64,000 nt of DNA, taken from contig JASGJI010000001.1 of NCBI GenBank assembly GCA_049840815.1, positions 1 through 64,000 on the forward strand. The letters run 5' to 3'. How positions within the stretch are numbered: the first letter of the stretch is position 1; each line of letters begins with the position of its first letter. Under the pieces are notes generated by a model. That model was not told the origin of the DNA. It worked only from the letters and a program-made list of their open reading frames with translations, and searched no databases. Positions 16,658 to 25,301 of the stretch are shown one piece after another. The stretch is from JASGDN01 sp049840815. GTDB taxonomy: Bacteria > Chloroflexota > Chloroflexia > Thermomicrobiales > UBA6265. The translations under genes and the position numbers were made by a program.

Positions 16658-17458
16658 ATGCCTGTCGGATTCGACCACATCGTGATCGCCGTCGATGACC
16701 TCGACACCACCACCCGCGACTACACCGCCGCTGGCTTCACGGTCACGCCCGGCGGCGAGCACAAGGGGGGCGCGTCCGCGAATGTCCTCGTGACGTTCCA
16801 GGATGGCGTCTACTTCGAACTGATCGCCTTCCGGGCGGTGGAGGGAGGCAACGACGTCTGGCGCGATGTCCTCACCCGCGCGGGCGAAGGCTACGTCGAC
16901 TACGCGCTTCGCACGAACGACCTCGATGCCGAAGCGGAGGTCCTGCGCGCGGGCGGGCTGGACGTGCTGGAACCGCTCTCCGGCGGGCGCTTCCGTCCGG
17001 ATGGCGTGCGGCTGGACTGGCGCAACCTGCGCTTCGGCGAGGCCAGCGCGGCGTCGCTGCCCTTCTACTGCTTCGACGAAACCGATCGCTCCCTACGGGT
17101 GCCCAGCGGCGCGGCCTCGGTGCATGCGAATGGCGTGACCGGGGTGGGAGCGGTTCGCATCGTGGTGCGCGACCTGGCGGCATCCCGCGCCGACTACGCC
17201 GTGCTGACGGGCGCGGATGGCGTGACACTCGCGCCATGGTCGGACGACATCGCAGGAGCGGTGCGCTTCCCGGTCGGCACGTCCGGCGCGGTGGTGGACC
17301 TCCTGGAGCCGGCCGCAGGCGAGAATCCGCTCCGCGCACACCTCGACTCGCGCGGTGAACGACCCTATGAGGTGGTGCTCGCCGGCTCCGGCACGACGAC
17401 AGGGCTGCTTCCGCTGGCGAAAACGCACGGTGCGCGTCTGATCGTCGCGGCGGACTGA
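16658..17458 (+). CDS. VOC family / glyoxalase-like domain protein
   Basis: 266 residues with two glyoxalase-type halves: GFDHIVIAVDDLDTTTRDYT at the N-terminus and GVTGVGAVRIVVRDLAASRA near residue 155. The arrangement matches the Glyoxalase_3 (PF13468-like) group, metal-dependent or purely binding proteins of unknown substrate. GAAGGAGG lies 6 bases before the ATG and the gene starts 28 bases after aroA, so it may be co-transcribed. Nothing links it to aromatic synthesis beyond position. Confidence 0.8.
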   Translation: MPVGFDHIVIAVDDLDTTTRDYTAAGFTVTPGGEHKGGASANVLVTFQDGVYFELIAFRAVEGGNDVWRDVLTRAGEGYVDYALRTNDLDAEAEVLRAGGLDVLEPLSGGRFRPDGVRLDWRNLRFGEASAASLPFYCFDETDRSLRVPSGAASVHANGVTGVGAVRIVVRDLAASRADYAVLTGADGVTLAPWSDDIAGAVRFPVGTSGAVVDLLEPAAGENPLRAHLDSRGERPYEVVLAGSGTTTGLLPLAKTHGARLIVAAD

Positions 17459-17528
17459 TACGAAATCCGGATGGACGCGGGGTGAATGCCCGGACCGAGA
17501 CGCGATTATCGTCTACCCGGCAATGGAA

Positions 17529-18188
17529 TCACGACACCCGCGTGGGCAGCAGCTCGGCGGCCAGCATCTCCAGCCAGGCAACCACGTCGCGCTCCGGCGT
17601 GACATGGCAGAAGGCGATCCCGACCGCCTCGGCGACCGGGGCTGTATCCGCGCCGTCGTCCACCAGGTAGACATGCGTCCCCGGCGCGAGGTCGGCAAGC
17701 AACGCCCCGAAGAAGGGGGATTCGCCCGTCGCGTCCAGGGGACCGGCCTTCAAGGCCCTCAGCTCGGCGGAACTCAGGATCGGGTCGAACGCATCGCGAA
17801 GCTCCATTGCCGGGACCGTCCAACGCATGAAGGTGTCCATGTTGTCGGTGGCGATGCCCACCCGCACACCACCGGCACGAAGACGCCCGACGAGTGGCAG
17901 GATCCCCGGCGAAGCGAACTCCATCTGCGCGCAGCTTTCGGCAAGACCGTCGAGTGCCAGCAGGGGATCGACCCCCGCTGAGGCGGCGACCGCGGCAATC
18001 ACCGCTTCAGCCGTCATGTCCCCGCGCGTCCACGACGCGAGCACCGTCCCGTCGCCGCCGAAGCACGCATCCGCCAGGCGCGTCGCCGCTTCCCGTCGCG
18101 CGGCGTCCTGCGACCCGCTCCAGTGACCCCAGAACAGGGAATGTGAGAGCGTGCGATGCCAGTCCAGCAGGACGACCGCCTGCGTCAA
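17529..18188 (-). CDS. HAD-superfamily hydrolase with an altered motif I
   Basis: 219 residues, TTG start overlapping the metallophosphoesterase stop (TTGA). HAD motifs: motif I LLDWHRTLS, motif II GIATDN, motif III Lys in RALKAGPL, motif IV YLVDDGADTAPVAEA. Motif I normally reads DxDx(T/V); here the second Asp is His, which removes the usual general acid of HAD phosphatases. It may be a phosphatase with unusual chemistry, a dehalogenase-type member or inactive. Coupled to the upstream phosphoesterase gene. Confidence 0.78.
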   Translation of the reverse strand: MTQAVVLLDWHRTLSHSLFWGHWSGSQDAARREAATRLADACFGGDGTVLASWTRGDMTAEAVIAAVAASAGVDPLLALDGLAESCAQMEFASPGILPLVGRLRAGGVRVGIATDNMDTFMRWTVPAMELRDAFDPILSSAELRALKAGPLDATGESPFFGALLADLAPGTHVYLVDDGADTAPVAEAVGIAFCHVTPERDVVAWLEMLAAELLPTRVS

Positions 18189-18952
18189 ACGATCACCCGG
18201 ACCCAGCTGGAGAGGCGTCTCCCCTCGATGAGGTGCATGGTCACCATGGGGGCCTGTTCGAGAGTGGTGAGTTCCGCCGCAGGCGCGGTCAGTTCCGCAT
18301 CCAGACGAATGCCGGACACCACTGCCGGTCCGACGATCAATGGCTTTCCGGCGAAGGTCGTGAAGACCGTCGAGTGAATGTGCCCGACAACCACCCCAAG
18401 GATCCGGCGCTCATTGCGCACCAGTGCCTCCAGCCCGGTCACATCGCGGAGGGACATCTGATCCATGAGCGTATGTCCGACGGCGATCGGCGGATGATGC
18501 AGTGCGACCAGCACGAGGGCATCATCCGGAAGCGTCTCCAACTCTTCCGCTGCTTCGGCAAGGGGTTCCGGATCGAGTGTCCAGTCGTTCTCCTCGCAAT
18601 CGGATGAATCGAGCGGCAGAATCCACACGCCGTCCGCCACGGGAACGAGCCACGACCCGCCCCCCGCCGGGCTGCCGGGATTCCGATCCCACCCGAACAC
18701 CGCGTCGAAGGCATCGGCGTTGTCGGCATTCCCCGGCACGGCAATGGTCGGCGCGAGCGGCTGCAACGCGTCCCGAATAAGGCCGTAATCCTCCTGGGAG
18801 CCAGCACCGTCCTCCACGAGATCTCCGGTAATCAAGATCGCCCCGAGACTCGGCTGAATCGTCTCCAACCAGCCGACCACGCGCGCAAACCGCGCGTACG
18901 CCTCGTCCGAACCGTCCAGATGAATATCAGTAAGCTGGGCGATCCAAACCAT
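18185..18952 (-). CDS. Metallophosphoesterase (CpdA-like calcineurin-type)
   Basis: About 255 residues with the full calcineurin-type metal site: IAQLTDIHLDG (Asp, His), ILITGDLVEDG (Asp), VPGNADN (Asn), VALHHPPI (His) and VVGHIHSTV (two His). This order and spacing fit the 3',5'-cyclic-nucleotide phosphodiesterase CpdA group. The start is placed at ATG 18952 after AGGGAGA; a longer reading to 18994 has no site. Overlaps the HAD gene by 4 bases. The substrate is not established. Confidence 0.82.
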   Translation of the reverse strand: MVWIAQLTDIHLDGSDEAYARFARVVGWLETIQPSLGAILITGDLVEDGAGSQEDYGLIRDALQPLAPTIAVPGNADNADAFDAVFGWDRNPGSPAGGGSWLVPVADGVWILPLDSSDCEENDWTLDPEPLAEAAEELETLPDDALVLVALHHPPIAVGHTLMDQMSLRDVTGLEALVRNERRILGVVVGHIHSTVFTTFAGKPLIVGPAVVSGIRLDAELTAPAAELTTLEQAPMVTMHLIEGRRLSSWVRVIV

Positions 18953-19033
18953 CTCATCTCCCTGAATCCGGAATCTACATTCCATCATGTGCAATTATTC
19001 ACGATACAACCACTATACATCACTCACACAGAA

Positions 19034-19062
19034 GGGGCATCCGTGCGAAACGCAGATGCCCC
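19034..19062 (-). terminator. Hairpin after the c-di-AMP receptor gene
   Basis: GGGGCATC ... GATGCCCC, an 8-bp stem over a 13-base loop that itself contains TGCG-AAA-CGCA. It lies 44 bases beyond the stop of the minus-strand gene at 19106 and is followed on that strand by TTCTGTGTG. Confidence 0.7.
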
Positions 19063-19105
19063 CCTCCTTCGTTTACCAATCGCCCGAATAGCCGGACCGT
19101 CCATC

Positions 19106-19393
19106 CTAGAGGCGCTGGTACTCTTCCAGGTCGAGCACAAACACCGTCGCCGCAGCGGGTTGCGTAGCACCCGAATCAGCCGGGGCCGCCGCAGAGCGTG
19201 CGTGCTGGCGAATGAGATCGAGCACGCGATCCACCTGATCCTCGTCCGCTCCGATCATGAGTGTCGTGTTGCCTCGCCGAAGGAATCCGCCGGTACTTGC
19301 CAGTCGCGTCGCCCGGAACTCGTCTTCGAGCAAGGCGTCGACCACCGCATCGGCATCTTCGTTCTGAACGACCGCGATGATCAGCTTCTTCAT
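19106..19393 (-). CDS. darA: Cyclic-di-AMP receptor (DarA/PstA, PII-like)
   Basis: 95 residues. The family forms trimeric PII-like cytoplasmic proteins that bind the second messenger c-di-AMP. The signature MKKLIIAVVQNEDADAVVDA, then FRATRLASTGGFLRRGNTTL and MIGADEDQVDRVLDLI is nearly complete. After residue 68 an Ala/Pro-rich insert precedes the last strand (ATVFVLDLEEYQRL). Shine-Dalgarno GGAGAGAG. It implies that this organism makes c-di-AMP. Confidence 0.9.
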   Translation of the reverse strand: MKKLIIAVVQNEDADAVVDALLEDEFRATRLASTGGFLRRGNTTLMIGADEDQVDRVLDLIRQHARSAAAPADSGATQPAAATVFVLDLEEYQRL

Positions 19394-19592
19394 GGATTTC
19401 TCTCTCCAGCGCGTATGGCCACGATCTCCCCGTCCATCTGCGGACGGTCCCCACGGACCTCACGACGATTTACGAAGATACGAAGCCAGATGCCCAAGCG
19501 TCCAGCGCGTGCGACCGGGGTGTTGGCGACATCCTACCCCAAAACAGGTCCTCCCGGCCTGAACACAGCCTGGGAAACCCTGCACCGGACCA

Positions 19593-20033
19593 TCATCGCC
19601 CAGCGCGCAGGCGCTCCCGATCGAGGTATCCCTGGAGCATCACCGCCGCCGCCATCGCGTCGATCTGTTGCTTGCGCTTGTCACGCCGCACCCCGCTGGC
19701 GATCAGGTGCTGCTCCGCGATGGAGGTCGTCAGCCGCTCGTCCCAGTAGTCGAGCGGAACCCCGAGATCCTCGCGCAGGCTCTCCGCATAGGTGCGGATG
19801 GTGGCGGCCTGCGGCCCTTCACGCCCCGAGAGTCCAACCGGCATCCCGACCACGACCCGCACAATGCCATAGCGCTCAATGAGCGTACGCACGTCCTTCG
19901 CCACCGGCCCCTTCCGGGGTACCATCGTGAGCGGGCTGGCAATCATGCCCATCTCGTCGCTGATGGCAACGCCGATGCGCTTCTCACCCAGGTCCAGCCC
20001 GAGCATGCGTCCCGGAAGCATGATCCGGCTCAC
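19593..20033 (-). CDS. ruvX: Holliday junction resolvase-like RuvX (YqgF)
   Basis: 146 residues. RNase H-fold nuclease, linked in characterised bacteria to pre-16S rRNA processing and Holliday-junction cleavage. Key elements: MLGLDLGEKRIGVAISDEMG (first Asp), VVVGMPVGLSGREG, DYWDERLTT (Glu) and KQQIDAMAAAVMLQGYL (last Asp). The GTG start overlaps the previous stop by four bases (GTGA), coupling it to the membrane protein gene and, beyond it, alaS; an alaS-ruvX neighbourhood is common in bacteria. Confidence 0.93.
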   Translation of the reverse strand: MSRIMLPGRMLGLDLGEKRIGVAISDEMGMIASPLTMVPRKGPVAKDVRTLIERYGIVRVVVGMPVGLSGREGPQAATIRTYAESLREDLGVPLDYWDERLTTSIAEQHLIASGVRRDKRKQQIDAMAAAVMLQGYLDRERLRAGR

Positions 20034-21814
20034 GAGCCATCTCCCTTGCTGTCTGCCGGGGAAGGAGAGGCCGGAGCCTCCGGCGATCCGGCCGGGGTGC
20101 TTGCGGCACTGGCCAGCGCCGCGTCGACAACGACGGTCACACGGCTATCCGCCTTCGGCATCCCCTGCGGCCACCATCCAGGCGAGTGGGAAAACGAGAC
20201 GGACGCCACCGCAGGATTCGCGGCCACGATCTGCTGCGCCTCGTCCCAGCCCTTGCCAGCAATCTCCTTCCGGAGCGCGTCCTGGGCGTTCTGATCGAGG
20301 ATGGCCTGCGCGGTGCCGGACGCCGTCACCCGATACTGGACACTGTCCGCAGTCTCTGCCAGCACGTCCGGCTCGCCGAGCACGATGGAACTGGCAACAA
20401 GGCCAAAGCCCTGGGGAGCGGTTGGCGCCATCTGCTGCGCGGCGACCTCTTTCGACTTGGCATCGACATCGGCCTTGCGATAGATCAGTCCCGAAACCGC
20501 CACCGTGCCCTGAATCGTCACGGTGTCGCTCTGATCCCCGGCCTTCTGCACGACGGTGTACTCGGGCGTCCCCGGTTTCACCGAGGCCGCGACGATGTTC
20601 TGGCCATCCGTGAGCGTGCTTTCCCAGCCAGCGGCGGCGGCCTTCGGCAGGTTGGTCGTCAGGCCACTCTCGAGCTTGTCGATGTCGCTTTGGGAAACGA
20701 TGGTCGTTTCCGAATCGGTCCCCCCCTCGATCGCGCTGTCACGATTGCTGAAGAAGATGCCGAGATCGCCGATCTTCCCGGTGAGATAGCCCTGCGGCTG
20801 ATTGCCGGTGCTTCCTCCCTGCTCCGCCTTGACATCGACGCTGGTTTCGCCAGGGCCATCCCCTTTCGCGGCCGGCACCTCGACATCGGCACTCGTCGTG
20901 TAGCTGACGCCGGCATGATTGGCGAGCTTCGTCCCGGCGGGCACGCTCACGGCAGACGAACCAGGGTTGCGGAGAACGACCTTGCCGGACGCCGCATCGA
21001 GCGGCACGGCCTGCTTGCCGGTCGCGGGGGCGGAGATCGTGAAGGGCACGGTTGCATCGCCGGGGGTCGCCGGCAGCGAGAAGAGGGCGTCGGATGGCAG
21101 CGTCGCCCCTTCGGCGGCGACGGTATAGACGAAGCTCGTGGAAAGCGTCGTTTCCTTCAACCGCACCGTGGCGGTGACGGCAGGCATGAAATACCAGCCC
21201 GCCCCGCCTCCGATCAGGAGCAGAACGAGGAGCACCGCGACGATCCGGCCAATCATGCGCGGATTCCAGAAGGGTTCCGGCTCATCCAGGTAGTCGAGCG
21301 CGCTGACGCTCTCCTCCTCGGCTGCTCCGCCGGAAATCCCTGCCGCCCCGGGCGCGGTCGACCCCAGGCGGCGCCGCGACGCCGCGCGCTCCGTGCCATC
21401 GAGACCCGCCGATGCCGGCATGCGAGACGCCTCGATCGGCTTCTTGGCCTCGTCTTCCTTCGCGTGGGATTTCCAGGTCCCGAAGGCCTTGGACGATCCC
21501 AACGCGGTCGGTTCCGGCCGCCATCCCTCCGTATCCGACGCCTTGTGGGTCAGCGTCTTCAATCCGAGCATCGACGCCAACTGCGTGCGCAGCGCATCGT
21601 CGGTATCGAGCGTGAGCGTGATACGCGACTGGTCGGCGATCTCCTTCAGCGTCCGGAACTCGGACGCCGTGAGGAGGAGCGCGCTGTGGTCGGGGATTTC
21701 CAGCACCACCGCCCGATTCGGGACGGCGCGCAGGCGGTCCAGCACCTCGGGCAGCGATTCATGCGCCTCTACTTGCAGACGAGCCTGCGCACGCTGGGGG
21801 GAAGAATCGGTCAT
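20030..21814 (-). CDS. Single-pass membrane protein with baseplate-J-like extracellular region
   Basis: 594 residues. The first 180 or so are cytoplasmic and include VPNRAVVLEIPDHSALLLTASEFRTLKE-like alternating helices and strands. One membrane helix follows (residues 188-208, RIVAVLLVLLLIGGGAGWYF), then a 380-residue outer region with baseplate-J-like features (PAGTKLANHAGVSYTTSADV; ETSVDVKAEQGGSTGNQPQG; IYRKADVDAKSKEVAAQQ). The C-terminus has WWPQGMPKADSRVTVVVD. Proteins of this design sit beside alaS and ruvX in Chloroflexota; their role is unknown. No phage genes surround it, so a true phage baseplate role is unlikely. Confidence 0.65.
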   Translation of the reverse strand: MTDSSPQRAQARLQVEAHESLPEVLDRLRAVPNRAVVLEIPDHSALLLTASEFRTLKEIADQSRITLTLDTDDALRTQLASMLGLKTLTHKASDTEGWRPEPTALGSSKAFGTWKSHAKEDEAKKPIEASRMPASAGLDGTERAASRRRLGSTAPGAAGISGGAAEEESVSALDYLDEPEPFWNPRMIGRIVAVLLVLLLIGGGAGWYFMPAVTATVRLKETTLSTSFVYTVAAEGATLPSDALFSLPATPGDATVPFTISAPATGKQAVPLDAASGKVVLRNPGSSAVSVPAGTKLANHAGVSYTTSADVEVPAAKGDGPGETSVDVKAEQGGSTGNQPQGYLTGKIGDLGIFFSNRDSAIEGGTDSETTIVSQSDIDKLESGLTTNLPKAAAAGWESTLTDGQNIVAASVKPGTPEYTVVQKAGDQSDTVTIQGTVAVSGLIYRKADVDAKSKEVAAQQMAPTAPQGFGLVASSIVLGEPDVLAETADSVQYRVTASGTAQAILDQNAQDALRKEIAGKGWDEAQQIVAANPAVASVSFSHSPGWWPQGMPKADSRVTVVVDAALASAASTPAGSPEAPASPSPADSKGDGS

Positions 21815-21833
21815 CGGCCTATCGTATCCTGCG

Positions 21834-21863
21834 CCCGCCGGTCGCGCAGGGGCGACCGGCGGG
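21834..21863 (-). terminator. 12-bp hairpin after alaS
   Basis: CCCGCCGGTCGC, loop GCAGGG, GCGACCGGCGGG, 22 bases after the alaS stop. Without a T-run it may act as partial terminator or processing site before the next gene. Confidence 0.55.
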
Positions 21864-21884
21864 AGTTCCGGGAGATGCGGCGGG

Positions 21885-24542
21885 TCACGAGGCGACGGTC
21901 GTCACACCGAGCGCGGTAGCGAGCACATCATCCACTGCCGCGAGCGCCGCGTCCACGCCTGCTGGCGACTTGCCACCGGCTTCGGCGAGTTCGGGGCGTC
22001 CGCCGCCGCGCCCATCGATGTGCGGGGCGACGGCGCCGATGATCGCGCCAGCCTTCACGCCCTTCGCGACGACATCCGGCGTCACCATCGCCAGCAGGCT
22101 CGGGGAGCCATCGACGACGGTGCCAAGCACGATCACACCGGACTGGAGCGAATCGCGCAGGCGGTCTCCAAGCTGGCGCAGGCCGGACTTCTGCTCCACA
22201 TCCACCTTCGCGGTGAGGACTGCGACGCCACCGAGGTCGCGGACCTGCTTCAGGAGGTCGCCGGAGGAAGCCCCGGCCAATTCACCTTGCAGGCGTGCGA
22301 TCTCGCGCTCCTGCTGACGCACCTTGTCGCCAAGCGCCTTCACCTGCGCGGGAACATCGGACCACGTCACCTTCAGGTCACGACCCATCTCCTCCAGCAG
22401 GCGCTGCTGCCCGAGGATGCGCTCGATCGCGGCCTCGCCGGTCAGTGCCTCGATCCGGCGAACGCCGGATGCAACGCTGCCCTCCGAGGTGATGACGAAC
22501 GGGCCGATCTCGCCGGTGTGCTGGACGTGTGTGCCGCCACAGAGTTCCTTCGAGAAATCGTCGATGGTGACGACGCGGACGGTGTCGCCGTACTTCTCGC
22601 CGAAGAGCGCCATCGCGCCTTCCGCGATCGCTTCCTTCTGCGCCATCAGTCGGGTCGCAACCGGGCGGTCGTTCGCGATCTCCGTATTGACGATGGCCGC
22701 GATCTCGCGGACCTGCGCCGGCTCCACCGCATCGAGCGAGGTGAAGTCGAAGCGCAGGCGATCCGGCGCGACGAGCGATCCAGCCTGGTGCGTGTCCGTG
22801 CCGATCACGGTGCGCAGCGCCTTGTGCAGCAGGTGCGTCGCCGTATGGTTGCGGCGAATCTGCTGGCGGCGGTATCCGTCGATCTGGGCCGTCACGGTCT
22901 CGCCGACGCGGACGAAGCCCTCCTGCACGGTGCCGCGATGGACGAAGAGGTCCGGCGCGGGCTTGCGCGTGTCGTCGATGTCGATCACGCCGGTCTCGGC
23001 GTAGACCTTGCCGGCATCGCCGACCTGGCCACCGGACTCGCCGTAGAACGGCGTCTGATCGAGCACCAGCTCGATCTCCTGGCCGGCTTCGGCCTGCTCC
23101 AGCGCGCCATCCGGCCCGAGGATGGCAACGATGGTCGCCTCCGCCCGCTCCTGCTCGTACCCGAGGAAGGTCGTGCGCGGGTGGACGCTGGCGTAGAGAT
23201 CGGCCCGATCGCGCGAGGTGTCCTTGAAGAGATCGAGGCTGCGGCTGGCCTCACGCTGCCGCGCCATCGCCGTCTCGTACCCGGCGGTGTCGACCGTCAT
23301 CTCCTCCTCGTGGGCAAGTTCCACGGTAAGGTCGTACGGGAATCCGAACGTGTCGTAGAGGCGGAAGACCTCTTCGCCCGGGAGCTCGGTCTTGCCCTCG
23401 GCCTTGAGTTCTTCGGTCAGGGCCTGCAAGCGGTTGATCCCGCTGGTGAGCGTCTTGCCGAAACTGGCCTCCTCGTACGCGAGGACCTTCAGGATCTGGG
23501 TCTGCCGCTCCGCAAGCTCGGCGTACTGGCCGCCGAACTCGTCGATCACGATCTGCGCCATCTCGCCCAGGAACGGGCGATCGATGCCGAGCGTGCGCCC
23601 GTGGCGGATCGCCTTGCGCAGCACCCGGCGCAGGACATAGGCGCGGCCCTCATTGCCCGGCAGCACACCGTCGCCGATCAGGAAGACGGAGCCGCGGATG
23701 TGGTCCGCGATGATGCGCAGCGAGCGATCGACCTGGGGATCGATGCCATAGGTCTTGCCGGCAATCGACGCCGCCCGCTGGATGACCGGCTGGTAGAGGT
23801 CGGTGTCATAGAGGCTCTTGCCGCCCTGCACGACCTGCACGAGCCGCTCCAGGCCCATGCCGGTATCGACGCTCGGCTTCGGCAGCAGCGTGGAAACGCC
23901 GTCCGGCGTGGTGTTGAACTGCATGAAGACGTTGTTCCACACCTCGAGGAAGCGTGGGCCGTCATCGCCCGGCTTGGCATCCGGCTGCAGGTGCGCGCCC
24001 CAGTCGAAGTAGATTTCCGAATCCGGGCCGTTCGGGCCGGTGGGGCCAGCGCGCCACCAGTTGTCCTCCAGCTTGTGGATGCGATCTTCTGGCACGCCGA
24101 TCTCGTCGCGCCAGATCGCGTAGGCATCCTCGTCCTCCGGGTGGATGGTGGGATAGAGGCGATCGGCGGGGATGCCCATCCACTCCGTCAGGAACTCCCA
24201 CGACCACGCCAGCGATTCGTGCTTGAAGTAATCGCGCACGGAGAAGTTGCCAAGCATGAAGAAGAAGGTGCAGTGGCTCTCGTCGCCAACCTCGTCGATA
24301 TCGACCGTGCGGAAGCACTTCTGGATGGTGCAGAGGCGCGGCGCGGGCGGGGTCTCCAACCCGAGGAAGTAGGGCACCATCTGCTGCATGCCGGCGGTGG
24401 TGAGCAGCACGGTCTTGTCGTTATGCGGCACCAGCGACGAACTGGGATAGTGCAGGTGCTGCTTCGACTCGAAAAACTCGACGAACTTCTGGCGAATGTC
24501 CGCACTGGACAGCCAGGGAATGCCAGATTCTGAAACGCTCAC
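21885..24542 (-). CDS. alaS: Alanine--tRNA ligase
   Basis: About 885 residues, the normal size. The start is GTG 24542, with GGGAG 8 bases upstream; it gives nine residues before the conserved SSADIRQKFVEFFESKQH. Class-II catalytic motifs: TTAGMQQMVPYFLG, CFRTVDIDEVGDESHCTFF and GAHLQPDAKPG... (motif region), with SVDTGMGLERLVQ as motif 3. The editing domain carries RRNHTATHLLHKALR and ELCGGTHVQHTGEIG, the zinc-binding HxxxH and CxxxH pairs. The C-terminal oligomerisation part ends in GGGRPELAEAGG. Followed by the membrane protein and ruvX. Confidence 0.96.
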   Translation of the reverse strand: MSVSESGIPWLSSADIRQKFVEFFESKQHLHYPSSSLVPHNDKTVLLTTAGMQQMVPYFLGLETPPAPRLCTIQKCFRTVDIDEVGDESHCTFFFMLGNFSVRDYFKHESLAWSWEFLTEWMGIPADRLYPTIHPEDEDAYAIWRDEIGVPEDRIHKLEDNWWRAGPTGPNGPDSEIYFDWGAHLQPDAKPGDDGPRFLEVWNNVFMQFNTTPDGVSTLLPKPSVDTGMGLERLVQVVQGGKSLYDTDLYQPVIQRAASIAGKTYGIDPQVDRSLRIIADHIRGSVFLIGDGVLPGNEGRAYVLRRVLRKAIRHGRTLGIDRPFLGEMAQIVIDEFGGQYAELAERQTQILKVLAYEEASFGKTLTSGINRLQALTEELKAEGKTELPGEEVFRLYDTFGFPYDLTVELAHEEEMTVDTAGYETAMARQREASRSLDLFKDTSRDRADLYASVHPRTTFLGYEQERAEATIVAILGPDGALEQAEAGQEIELVLDQTPFYGESGGQVGDAGKVYAETGVIDIDDTRKPAPDLFVHRGTVQEGFVRVGETVTAQIDGYRRQQIRRNHTATHLLHKALRTVIGTDTHQAGSLVAPDRLRFDFTSLDAVEPAQVREIAAIVNTEIANDRPVATRLMAQKEAIAEGAMALFGEKYGDTVRVVTIDDFSKELCGGTHVQHTGEIGPFVITSEGSVASGVRRIEALTGEAAIERILGQQRLLEEMGRDLKVTWSDVPAQVKALGDKVRQQEREIARLQGELAGASSGDLLKQVRDLGGVAVLTAKVDVEQKSGLRQLGDRLRDSLQSGVIVLGTVVDGSPSLLAMVTPDVVAKGVKAGAIIGAVAPHIDGRGGGRPELAEAGGKSPAGVDAALAAVDDVLATALGVTTVAS

Positions 24543-25301
24543 AGAGGATGCTCCCGATGCGATCGGCATGTGGCCGGAAGAAGGTGGACGAGGACCGGGT
24601 TCGGAAGCCGCGAGGGACGCCGTGACGGACAGGAGCGCATCGCCGTTGGGCGATGATTGGCTCCAGTCACCTCGCGGCGCAGGTAGCTGCCGCCATCCCG
24701 CCATTGGTCGCGGTGATGGCCATATCCACGATCGGGATTCCTGGCGGGAGTGTCGCCGAGGGCGACCGCAGCATACCCATGCGCAACGCATGCCTTCCGG
24801 TGCATGAACCTGAGCCGGCGGCAACGCGCCGGTTCATTCCACATCCGACCACGAACGACGCGACAGGGATGCGAGTGGCGCAAGTGTCCAAGCCCATCAC
24901 GCCCGCGACGTTTTGCCCATTGTGCCAAACACGCGCCATCCTCCGCCACTATGAGAGGGGAGAGGCGAGAGAAGTGAGAAGTGAGTAACGAGAGAGCGCC
25001 AACTGTTCTTCTCGCTTGACACCCGAACCGATCACTCCCGACCCGGCCCTCCTGGCAAGACCCTCTCCTCACTTCTCTCGCCTCTCCCCTCCGTTCTCGC
25101 CTCTCCCCTCCAACGGGATGGCCCATATGGCCCGCGCACCGCAGAGAGAAGCTTTGGTATGGTGCATTCAGGCCTTCATGGCATGTTTTCGTGCGATGTC
25201 GCCCCAGCGCGCTGGGAGCGGCCCATGCACCCACGCCACATCGACAGCGCCGCTCCCGATCGACCGGGACGGCGTCGACTCATCCAGGGAGGGGACCGGG
25301 A
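24543..25301. other. 759-base divergent intergenic region with inverted repeat A
   Basis: No convincing gene. Minus-strand leader sequence of alaS contains a hairpin TGAACC...GGCG/CGCC...GGTTCA near 24805-24834. I looked for a T-box antiterminator: ATGGCCATCACCGCG resembles it, but the TGG and ACCGCG blocks are five bases apart instead of one, so I do not call it. A 90-codon frame on the minus strand (24667-24939) has its purine-rich site touching the start and no homology that I recognise. The right half holds the purine-rich inverted repeat described separately. Confidence 0.5.
24953..25111. repeat. Purine-rich inverted repeat, copy A
   Basis: The arm at 24955-24978 (starting GAGGGGAGAGGCGAGAGA and ending GTGAG) is a perfect 24-base reverse complement of 25068-25091. 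A partial second pyrimidine arm follows at 25095-25111. The loop is 89 bases. It shares 20 of 22 arm positions with copy B at 37 kb. No reading frame inside; probably a dispersed non-coding element. Confidence 0.75.

Noticed and set aside
20030..21814. Prophage or contractile-injection baseplate gene
   Set aside because: It has a membrane helix and sits between alaS and ruvX with no tail, sheath, spike or ATPase genes nearby.
21393..24533. A 1046-codon open frame antisense to alaS (and similar long frames opposite the M13 peptidase and receptor genes)
   Set aside because: High GC leaves few stops in the shadow frames. The codon pattern and Arg/Gly-rich translation show they are not genes; the opposite strand encodes recognisable proteins.
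24700..24725. T-box-like sequence in the alaS leader (ATGGCCATCACCGCG on the minus strand)
   Set aside because: The T-box core needs TGGNACCGCG. Here the TGG and ACCGCG blocks are separated by five bases, and no specifier-loop stem was found.
24667..24939. 90-codon minus-strand frame upstream of alaS
   Set aside because: The GGAGG touches the ATG, leaving no proper spacing, and the translation matches no family I recognise. Left inside the intergenic description.
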